Assembly (NCBI GenBank): GCA_013698215.1
Contig: JACCVJ010000543.1
Coordinates: 1 to 5,168 of the forward strand
DNA length: 5,168 nucleotides
Reading direction: 5' to 3'
From: Tatlockia sp.
GTDB lineage: Bacteria; Cyanobacteriota; Cyanobacteriia; Cyanobacteriales; Chroococcidiopsidaceae
Under the pieces are notes generated by a model that saw nothing but the letters and a program-made list of their open reading frames with translations, ran no database searches and had not been told where the DNA came from. A program made the position numbers and the translations under genes. This document shows, piece by piece, positions 1 through 5,168 of the stretch (position 1 is the first letter of the stretch; each line of letters starts with the position of its first letter).

Positions 1-396
1 CTCATCCCCATCGGTGGGATTATTTTGGGTAATTCGATGAACGGCGCGGCGATCGCGGGCGAAAGATTAGTAAGCACCATCAACTCCAGTCACTTAGAAA
101 TTGAAACTCATCTTAGTTTGGGCGCAACTCCTCAGCAAGCGGTAAATAAGTATCGCACCGAAGCTATCAAAGCTGGGCTAATTCCGACTATCAACTCCAT
201 GATGGTTGTGGGGATAGTTACTCTACCGGGAATCATTACTGGGCAATTGTTAAGCGGTATCGATCCCTTAGATGCCGCATCTTATCAAATACTAGTGATG
301 TTTATGCTGACTTTTGCTAACTTAATAACTGCTCTATTAGTAACTCAGGGGCTATGTCGTCAGTTTTTTAATAGTGCAGCCCAGTTAGTCAAGTAA
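1..396 (+). CDS. fetB: Iron export ABC transporter permease FetB (UPF0014), C-terminal part, 5' end outside window
   Basis: The reading frame is open from base 1 and ends at TAA 394-396, giving 131 codons. The TTG at 25 lies inside the gene and should not be taken as its start. The fragment reads LIPIGGIILGNSMNGAAIAG, then a GERL segment, then LGATPQQAV followed by GLIPTINSMMVVGIVTLPG, MTGQ-like ITGQLLSG and YQILVMFM. These are the hallmark blocks of the FetB/YbbM (UPF0014, TIGR00245) family, in order. The family is an inner-membrane permease working with the ATPase FetA, reported in E. coli to export iron and protect against oxidative stress. Hydrophobic stretches around fragment residues 1-12, 68-86 and 97-117 fit membrane helices; the loop between carries the GATPxQA motif, probably the ATPase-coupling region. 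The gene contains a HIP1 octamer at 49-56. fetA is not visible and may lie upstream. Family assignment is firm; the metal transported is inferred from homology. Confidence 0.9.
   Translation, partial: LIPIGGIILGNSMNGAAIAGERLVSTINSSHLEIETHLSLGATPQQAVNKYRTEAIKAGLIPTINSMMVVGIVTLPGIITGQLLSGIDPLDAASYQILVMFMLTFANLITALLVTQGLCRQFFNSAAQLVK
49..56. repeat. HIP1 octamer GCGATCGC, first of seven perfect copies
   Basis: GCGATCGC is a palindrome strongly over-represented in many cyanobacterial genomes. Perfect copies start at 49, 842, 1262, 1512, 2362, 3341 and 3437. All lie inside coding sequence: one in fetB, three in sucC, one in sucD and two in the hydrolase gene. None is found after 3444. The copies support a cyanobacterial origin; no gene-specific regulatory role is implied. 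Confidence 0.9.
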
Positions 397-400
397 CAAT

Positions 401-575
401 GTGTTCAATCAACCATCTAAGTTAGCAGAGCAAGTTGTCCTAATTACAGGTGCGTCTACAGGAATTGGAGGCGCATTTATGATGACAAAAATACTGCCGT
501 GCCAAGCTGGTAGATTCATTTTGGCAGCGCTTCTATGGCATTAATCTTGTCGCTCAAGAAGTGAAAAGTCGTTAA
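401..575 (+). pseudogene. Degraded short-chain dehydrogenase/reductase (SDR) with internal deletion
   Basis: A frame starting with GTG 401 and stopping at TAA 542-544 begins with VFNQPSKLAEQ and then VVLITGASTGIGGAF, which is the first beta strand plus the TGxxxGIG cofactor loop of SDR enzymes. After about residue 26 the similarity stops. A second frame, from CAA 486 to TAA 573-575, reads QKYCRAKLVDS then FWQRFYGINLVAQEVKSR, which has the look of an SDR C-terminus (amphipathic, ending in a charged tail). A normal SDR has about 250-280 residues, with an NNAG motif and a catalytic Ser-Tyr-Lys set; none of these is present. The simplest reading is a large internal deletion plus frame change. The GTG lies 4 bases after the fetB stop, so the ancestral gene was probably co-transcribed with fetB. 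The Rossmann start is seen directly; assigning the second piece to the same gene is inference. Confidence 0.65.
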
Positions 576-620
576 GCTCGATAGATAAAGCTAGAAAAAC
601 TAGGCGATAGGCTGTAGGGT

Positions 621-627
621 AGGGGAG
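621..627 (+). promoter_or_regulatory. AGGGGAG purine-rich site in the sucC leader, possible ribosome binding site at unusual distance
   Basis: AGGGGAG resembles a Shine-Dalgarno core, but it sits 19 bases before the sucC ATG, much farther than the usual 5-10. Nothing better lies closer; only GAAG directly touches the ATG. In the sucC frame a TAA at 635-637 blocks any earlier start, so ATG 647 is fixed regardless. Many cyanobacterial genes lack a Shine-Dalgarno, so this may be chance. I could not identify a convincing -35/-10 pair in 576-646. Confidence 0.25.
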
Positions 628-646
628 TTGAGACTAAAAGCTGAAG

Positions 647-1825
647 ATGGATTTATTAGAGTACCAAGCTAAAGAATGGTTCCGGGAAACGGGCATTCCA
701 GTATTGCCATCTCAAAGAATTGACAAAATTGGCGACCTTAAAGGGTTAAAAATTCCCTATCCAGTAGTAATTAAGTCTCAAGTACGCACGGGTGGACGCG
801 GACGGGCTGGGGGAGTGAGGATTGTAACAAATACTATAGATGCGATCGCGGCGGCGCAAACTATATTTCATCTCCCGATCTTAGGTGAAGTCCCCGAAGT
901 GCTATTAGCAGAAGCAAAATACAATGCAGACAGAGAATTTTACTTAGCTGTAGTATTAGATAGCGCCACTCGCAGACCTGTATTATTGGGTTCTCCCCAA
1001 GGTGGTGTTGATGTAGAATCATCAGAAGAATTACTCCAAATAGTAGTAGTAGAGCAAGAATTTTCGCCTTTTTATGCCCGTAAGTTGAGCGTCAAAATGG
1101 GGCTAAAAGGAGCTTTAATTGGGTCAGTTAGTGATGTTATTGAGAAGATGTATCAGCTATTTTGGCAAAAAGACTTAGATTTAGTGGAGATAAATCCCCT
1201 AGGGGTGAGCGCTACGGGGGAATTAATGGCGCTAGATGGCAAAGTAACCGTCAATAGCCGGGCGATCGCTCGTCACGCCGACATCAGCCTAATGGCGCAA
1301 AAAATGGCAAATCGTGCCAATAGTCAAAACTACTTCGATATTTTGGGTAATGCCGATTTAGTAGATCGATCGGGCAATATTGGGATTTTGGGCAATGGTG
1401 CGGGGCTTGTGATGGCAACATTGGATCTTGTTACCGACGGGGGGGGAAAAGTCAAAACTTGCCTAAATATCGGTCATGGCAGCAATTTAGACCCTTCCAA
1501 GCCTAGTTTTAGCGATCGCCTAGAGCAAGGTTTAGAACTATTGGTGCGAGACAAAAACATTCAAGTCGTACTCGTCAACATCCTTGGGAGCGTTCTTAAA
1601 GGAGTAAAAGTAGCAGAATCTATTAGTAAGTTTGGGGAAGATCGTAGTCTGGCAAAAACCCGCAATGATTCTTATCCCCGCTTAATTGTTCGTTTTGCTG
1701 GTTCTGAACTAGACTCAGCCCAAGCACAATTTGCGTCTTTAGCAATTCCTTTAATTGAAAATTTGGATGAGGCTGTTTTGCAAACTATCCGTCAAGCTAA
1801 GTCTTCTCCGGCTAAAAAGTCATGA
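647..1825 (+). CDS. sucC: Succinate-CoA ligase (ADP/GDP-forming) beta subunit, divergent
   Basis: This 392-residue protein (E. coli SucC has 388) begins with MDLLEYQAK and has an ATP-grasp fold followed by a ligase/CoA domain. By alignment from memory with E. coli SucC, the nucleotide site is kept: Lys43, the GRG loop 50-52, Glu89 and Glu97. The Mg2+ ligands are kept as Asn183 (VEINPL) and Asp197 (LDGK), and the substrate-side NGAGL is at 250-254. The C-terminal domain (about 240-392) departs from the usual pattern. The usual LDVGGGA is LNIGHGS at 273-279. The usual NIFGGIV with a following RCD is NILGSVL at 311-317 with KGV after it. There are insertions around 280-290 and 330-343. It pairs with the alpha subunit encoded next, overlapping by four bases (ATGA). 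A cytoplasmic enzyme of the TCA cycle is expected, joining the succinyl-CoA/succinate node that cyanobacteria can also reach through 2-oxoglutarate decarboxylase. HIP1 sites lie at 842, 1262 and 1512. Family assignment is firm; exact substrate is less so. Confidence 0.9.
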   Translation: MDLLEYQAKEWFRETGIPVLPSQRIDKIGDLKGLKIPYPVVIKSQVRTGGRGRAGGVRIVTNTIDAIAAAQTIFHLPILGEVPEVLLAEAKYNADREFYLAVVLDSATRRPVLLGSPQGGVDVESSEELLQIVVVEQEFSPFYARKLSVKMGLKGALIGSVSDVIEKMYQLFWQKDLDLVEINPLGVSATGELMALDGKVTVNSRAIARHADISLMAQKMANRANSQNYFDILGNADLVDRSGNIGILGNGAGLVMATLDLVTDGGGKVKTCLNIGHGSNLDPSKPSFSDRLEQGLELLVRDKNIQVVLVNILGSVLKGVKVAESISKFGEDRSLAKTRNDSYPRLIVRFAGSELDSAQAQFASLAIPLIENLDEAVLQTIRQAKSSPAKKS

Positions 1826-2709
1826 ATTTACAGCCAGACAGTAAAATTTTATTTCAAGGCATTACCGCCGAACTTTCTGCAACTCACGGGGTACAAATGA
1901 AAGTTTACGGTACAAAAGTAGTGGCGGGAGTCAACCCCGGTTTGGGCGGACAAACCTTTGATGATATTCCTGTATTTGACCTTGTAGAACAAGCTTTAGC
2001 TGAAGTGGGCTTAATTGATACTACCTTAATTTTTGTCCCGGCTTACCAAGCTTTAGACGCGGCTTTGGAGGCAATATCGGCAGGAATTAGACAAATTATT
2101 ATTGTCTCCTCTGGAATGCCGCCTTTAGATATGGTGCATCTGTTGCGGAAAACCGAAGCTACCGAAACTATTATTGTCGGCCCCAATAGCCCCGGAATTA
2201 TCATACCGGGAAAATTACTTTTAGGGACGCATAGAAGCGAGTTTTATATTCCTGGAGCGGTGGGAATAGTCAGCCGTAGCAGTACCCTAACCTACGAAAT
2301 TGCTTTGGAACTGACTAAGGCAGGTTTGGGGCAGTCTATGGCGGTAAGTATCGGCGGTGATGCGATCGCTGGATCTTCGTTTTTGCAATGGCTGCAAATG
2401 TTTGACTCTGACGTCGCAACAGAAGTAATTGTTTTAGTCGGCGAACTTGGTGGGAATAGCGAAGAAGCCGCCGCCCATTACATTGCTGAAACTATCAACA
2501 AACCTGTAATTGCTTACATTGCAGGCAGAAAAGCCCCCGCCGGGAGACATTGGGGACACACAGGAACTTTAGCCGCCGTTGTGGGTAGAGGTGCAGATGT
2601 AGGTACAGTACAAAGCAAATTAGCTGCTTTAAAGTCTGCTAAGATTCCAATTGCGGAAAAACCCTCGCAAATTCCCGATTTAGTCAAAAAAGCTCTGAAA
2701 AAAACCTAA
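1822..2709 (+). CDS. sucD: Succinate-CoA ligase alpha subunit, with altered CoA-binding loops
   Basis: This 295-residue protein (E. coli SucD has 289) has an N-terminal CoA-binding Rossmann domain (about 1-130) and a C-terminal ligase domain. His246 in GHTGT matches the phosphohistidine of E. coli SucD, and Glu208 in GELGG matches the glutamate that contacts it. GVNPGLGG (36-43), GPNSPG (120-125) and SRSSTLTYE (151-159) are recognisable family blocks. Several normally constant residues differ. The CoA loop TGSQG is TAELS (15-19), so its glycines are gone. The ITEG block is VSSG (95-98). The Cys of GPNCPG is Ser123, and the Gly of SRSGT is Ser154. The start ATG overlaps the sucC stop as ATGA, implying translational coupling and balanced subunit synthesis; no separate Shine-Dalgarno is visible. 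A HIP1 site lies at 2362. The protein should be catalytically competent for phosphoryl transfer, but CoA handling may differ from E. coli. Whether these changes are typical for cyanobacterial SucD cannot be decided without an alignment. Confidence 0.92.
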   Translation: MNLQPDSKILFQGITAELSATHGVQMKVYGTKVVAGVNPGLGGQTFDDIPVFDLVEQALAEVGLIDTTLIFVPAYQALDAALEAISAGIRQIIIVSSGMPPLDMVHLLRKTEATETIIVGPNSPGIIIPGKLLLGTHRSEFYIPGAVGIVSRSSTLTYEIALELTKAGLGQSMAVSIGGDAIAGSSFLQWLQMFDSDVATEVIVLVGELGGNSEEAAAHYIAETINKPVIAYIAGRKAPAGRHWGHTGTLAAVVGRGADVGTVQSKLAALKSAKIPIAEKPSQIPDLVKKALKKT

Positions 2710-4287
2710 ATGATGAGACTGCGAGTTTTGGTGTTAGGGATTATTTCTAGTATCTTGACTGCTTTACCTGTTAGCGCCGCCCAGCGAGTTTATATTAATT
2801 ACGGTACTTTGGGCTTTTCGTTTTCTGTTGATGCTTTAGAAACTTTTGCCCAGCAAGGAAAAATTGATCGCCAATTAAGTTTTGTTCTCAATCGTTTGAG
2901 TCCAAAACAGCAAGTTAAGCTACGGGCTTTTTTGCAGACTCGCTACAACCTTAAGCCTGTAATTATCTCTAGAGTTAGCTACTCTATCACTGGAGAGCGG
3001 TTGTTAAAGCGGTTTGGATTGGTAATTAAAACTAAAAGTGGTCAAAATGGGTTTTACGGGATTAGGGCGGCGATAGTTCAGTCGGCGGCTTCTCCTGAAG
3101 GATTTACAGCCCTTAATTTTTTGCGGAAGTTTCCGACAGATATCCAAATTGATATTGGGGAAGTTCTCAAGTTTACTCGCCAAATTTCTAAGTTGCTTAA
3201 AGATACCGATACTTTGGTTTCCCAGCTTGGCGAACAATCTCCTCCAGATAAACAAACTAATTACGATCGCTTACCAGATTTGAGAAAACTGGGCAATTAT
3301 AGTGTTTCTAGGCGCACAATCAATTTACATGACTCAAAACGCGATCGCGCCATTATTGTAGATTTATATTTACCCGCAGCTTTTCACACGTCCCAAGTCC
3401 CGGTAATTACAATTTCTAATGGTTTAGGCGGACAGCGCGATCGCTTTATCCTATTAGCTCAACATCTAGCTTCTCAAGGCTTTTTAGTTGTTGTTCCCGA
3501 TCATTCTGGTAGTAGCGATCTTAGGCAAAAACAATTTTTTGCTGGATTATACAAAGAAAATTTTGATGCTGAAGAATATATCAATCGTCCTTTAGATATA
3601 ACTTTTGTTTTAAATGAGTTAGAAAAGCTTAATTCTAGTGAATTTGAAAACAAGTTAAACTTGCAACAAGTTGGAATGTTTGGTTATTCTTTTGGTGGAA
3701 CTACGGCTTTATCTTTAGCTGGTGCTGAACTTGATTTTAACCAACTAGAAAAAGATTGTACTTTTCCGATTAATGTTGTAAATATTTCGATTTTGTATCA
3801 ATGTCGAGCTTTAGAATTACCAAGGCAAAGAGTTAATTTACAAGACAACAGAATTAAGGCGGCATTTGTATTTGTTCCCTTTACTAATAGCCTATTTGGG
3901 AAAAATGGTTTAAGCCGTGTCAACATTCCTATTTTTTGGCAAGCTACCGATGAAGATATTGTTACACCGTTTTTATTAGAACAATTGCCAGCTTTTAATC
4001 GGTTAACTTCTGAGAAGTATTTAGTAGTATCTGAAAATCTCCCACATACCCGCGTGACTATTCAGCTAATGGATAAACTATTAAATACAAATAGAGCCGC
4101 ATCTTTAGAGGAATTAAGATTAATAGCGCAAAGTTATCTTGAGGCGCTAACAGTAGGATTTTTTAAGTTTTACATAGCTCAAGACACCGAATACAGTAAA
4201 TATTTGCAATCTTCTTATACTCAATACATTACTAAAAAGCCGTACAATCTGAAGTTTGTAAGATTCAATAAATCAAATAATAATTAG
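2710..4287 (+). CDS. Exported alpha/beta hydrolase with N-terminal DUF1400 domain
   Basis: This 525-residue protein starts with a classical signal peptide: Arg3 and Arg5, a hydrophobic core (about 6-20), and a likely cut after VSA or VSAA (23-24). Export to periplasm or beyond is expected. Residues about 25-155 fit the cyanobacterial DUF1400 domain (start pattern YINYGTLGFSFSVDALETFA). The hydrolase domain follows from about 195. NGLGG at 237-241 is the probable oxyanion-hole strand. GYSFG at 325-329 gives nucleophile Ser327. TDEDIVTP at 413-420 gives the likely acid Asp416 (Asp414 possible). LPHTR at 444-448 gives His446. This resembles the dienelactone hydrolase/platelet-activating-factor acetylhydrolase-like group (COG4188 type), so an ester or lipid substrate is plausible, but the substrate is unknown. 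Cys350 and Cys365 might form a disulfide. ATG 2710 directly follows the sucD TAA in the same frame; ATG 2713 is an equally possible start. Co-transcription with sucCD is likely. HIP1 sites lie at 3341 and 3437; the 3' half is visibly more AT-rich. Confidence 0.85.
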   Translation: MMRLRVLVLGIISSILTALPVSAAQRVYINYGTLGFSFSVDALETFAQQGKIDRQLSFVLNRLSPKQQVKLRAFLQTRYNLKPVIISRVSYSITGERLLKRFGLVIKTKSGQNGFYGIRAAIVQSAASPEGFTALNFLRKFPTDIQIDIGEVLKFTRQISKLLKDTDTLVSQLGEQSPPDKQTNYDRLPDLRKLGNYSVSRRTINLHDSKRDRAIIVDLYLPAAFHTSQVPVITISNGLGGQRDRFILLAQHLASQGFLVVVPDHSGSSDLRQKQFFAGLYKENFDAEEYINRPLDITFVLNELEKLNSSEFENKLNLQQVGMFGYSFGGTTALSLAGAELDFNQLEKDCTFPINVVNISILYQCRALELPRQRVNLQDNRIKAAFVFVPFTNSLFGKNGLSRVNIPIFWQATDEDIVTPFLLEQLPAFNRLTSEKYLVVSENLPHTRVTIQLMDKLLNTNRAASLEELRLIAQSYLEALTVGFFKFYIAQDTEYSKYLQSSYTQYITKKPYNLKFVRFNKSNNN

Positions 4288-4337
4288 ATTTACTGCAAAA
4301 GATATTTAGAAAAATCAACGAATTACCCGCCAATAAC

Positions 4338-4374
4338 TGCTACTTTAGCATCATCTTTAAAAAGATATTTTTTT
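4338..4374 (+). terminator. Weak intrinsic terminator candidate after the sucCD-hydrolase run
   Basis: Two adjacent hairpins are visible. TGCTA (4338-4342) and TAGCA (4346-4350) pair around a 3-base loop. ATCTT (4353-4357) pairs with AAGAT (4362-4366) around TAAA. The second is followed by A and then seven T residues (4368-4374), with a further T-rich stretch to 4382. The order hairpin plus T-run fits rho-independent termination for the + strand operon, whose last gene ends 50 bases earlier. The stems are short and AT-rich, so stability is low. On the - strand the T-run becomes an A-run that precedes the stems, so it does not serve the opposing gene equally well. The remaining intergenic bases (4288-4425) hold nothing else I can name. 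Confidence 0.4.
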
Positions 4375-4425
4375 CTCTTTTTAACGGGGGATCTCTAAGG
4401 AAAGCAAATTATCAATTCATACCTT

Positions 4426-5168
4426 TTACAAGCAATTATTGTTTAAACCTTCAACTGTCCACAATGTAAGTGCTATTTCATCAGAGGTAAGCAGATTAGG
4501 TTGATAAACTTGCTTTAGTTTAAATTGTTGATTAAGCTGACTTTGCCAACTTATTGAAGGATTAAATAAAAATACATTTTCGCAGCTATTAATTAATTGG
4601 CTCAAATTTGTTTGGGGTAAGAACTGAATTTTTATTGTTGCTTCCAACTGGTAGCTAAGAGATATTATGTCTAAAGTTTCTTTGGTTTCAGCAATCAAAA
4701 CTGGAGCTTTAGCTTGATTCAAAATAGCAGCTATAGGAATATTATATATATTTCGAGTTTTTTGATACTTAGGAGAAGTATTGAGAGTAAAAATACAAGA
4801 TATTATCTCTATTGAAATTAGAGTAATCAAGATTGTTTTCCAAAAAAATTGTTTGTTTGCTAATAACTTATTTGCTAAAAAATAAGCTAAAGTTAGTAAT
4901 ACTCCTAGCTGACAAGGAACTATATATCTAGGAGCCGTAGAAGTTTTTGAACCAAAGATTAAATCAACTAATATAAAAAGCAAAGTAGGAACTATCGTTG
5001 AAGTTAAAATAAATAGCTTAACTGCTCTTGGAGCTTGATTTAATAAAAAATAAAAAGCCCAAATGATTAAGGCGAATAAGCTTAAATCAGTAACAATCCT
5101 AGCAATAATAATTGCATCGAAAGCTTTATAAATAGGCGATTCTACAAATACAATGGCAATGCTATAAA
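4426..5168 (-). CDS. GT39-like membrane glycosyltransferase, C-terminal part, 5' end outside window
   Basis: Reading the minus strand, the frame is open from the right edge to TAA at 4428-4426, giving 246 visible residues. TTG at 4983-4981 might be taken as a start, but in-frame codons without stops continue another 61 residues to the edge and encode matching membrane-protein sequence, so the true start lies beyond the window. Fragment residues about 28-43, 50-68, 81-98 and 110-128 are hydrophobic helices. Between helices two and three is DLIFGSKTSTAPRYIVPC (68-85), a loop pattern typical of GT-C/GT39-like (ArnT/PMT-type) proteins of cyanobacteria, with the usual RY..P. Residues 129-246 form a hydrophilic tail with an alternating strand/helix look (APVLIAETKETLDII), probably a small soluble domain. 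The family transfers sugars from polyprenyl-phosphate donors; the N-terminal catalytic acidic loop is not in view, so activity and acceptor are unknown. The gene is strongly AT-rich, lacks HIP1, and runs convergent to the hydrolase gene. Confidence 0.75.
   Translation of the reverse strand, partial: YSIAIVFVESPIYKAFDAIIIARIVTDLSLFALIIWAFYFLLNQAPRAVKLFILTSTIVPTLLFILVDLIFGSKTSTAPRYIVPCQLGVLLTLAYFLANKLLANKQFFWKTILITLISIEIISCIFTLNTSPKYQKTRNIYNIPIAAILNQAKAPVLIAETKETLDIISLSYQLEATIKIQFLPQTNLSQLINSCENVFLFNPSISWQSQLNQQFKLKQVYQPNLLTSDEIALTLWTVEGLNNNCL

Noticed and set aside
399..422. Short ATG-initiated frame at 399 just after fetB
   Set aside because: It stops after eight codons and overlaps the SDR remnant; no sign of a real leader peptide.
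590..602. CTAG-AAAAA-CTAG as a terminator or operator
   Set aside because: The stem is only four base pairs and no T-run follows on the + strand, so neither role is supported.
3004..3255. An 83-residue open frame on the minus strand
   Set aside because: It lies wholly inside the hydrolase gene, opposite a well-supported DUF1400 coding region, and its translation shows no recognisable family features.
4297..4370. Direct repeat AAAAGATATTT at 4297-4307 and 4360-4370
   Set aside because: Eleven bases of pure AT-rich low-complexity sequence in an AT-rich intergenic region; only two copies, so chance is a sufficient explanation.
4384..4400. GGGGGATCT stretch resembling a piece of cyanobacterial GGGGGAT intergenic repeats
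   Set aside because: Only one short unit with no partner or inverted copy nearby, so a repeat cannot be supported.

Overview
The window looks like a chromosomal stretch of a cyanobacterium. Seven perfect copies of the octamer GCGATCGC (HIP1) occur, and most encoded proteins have relatives I associate with cyanobacteria: a DUF1400-type secreted hydrolase, a GT39-like membrane glycosyltransferase and a divergent SucCD pair. Base composition is moderate on the left and becomes clearly AT-rich to the right. I cannot name a genus.

Layout, left to right. (1) 1-396, + strand: the C-terminal 131 codons of an iron-export-type ABC permease (FetB/YbbM, UPF0014 family), cut by the window edge. (2) 401-575, + strand: a short-chain dehydrogenase (SDR) remnant. 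A Rossmann N-terminus (ITGASTGIG) is joined, out of frame, to what looks like a C-terminal SDR tail, with nearly the whole middle missing. (3) 576-646: a short leader with no clear promoter. (4) 647-4287, + strand: a tightly packed run of three genes. They are sucC (succinate-CoA ligase beta), sucD (alpha, overlapping sucC by ATGA) and a 525-residue exported alpha/beta hydrolase with a DUF1400 N-terminal domain, whose ATG directly follows the sucD stop codon in the same frame. (5) 4288-4425: a convergent AT-rich intergenic region with two small hairpins and a T-run. (6) 4426-5168, - strand: the C-terminal part of a multi-spanning membrane glycosyltransferase. Its reading frame stays open to the right-hand edge.

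How the genes relate. SucC and SucD should form the heteromeric ligase interconverting succinate plus CoA plus NTP with succinyl-CoA plus NDP plus phosphate. The phosphorylated histidine and the metal and nucleotide ligands are kept. Several glycines and loops that line the CoA and phosphate sites of the E. coli enzyme are changed in both subunits. This is the most interesting point of the window, because it raises the question of whether the pair acts on the canonical substrates. The hydrolase is physically coupled to sucCD, but it is predicted to leave the cytoplasm, so a shared pathway is not obvious. I see no CRISPR array, tRNA, rRNA, insertion sequence or complete novel defence-like system.
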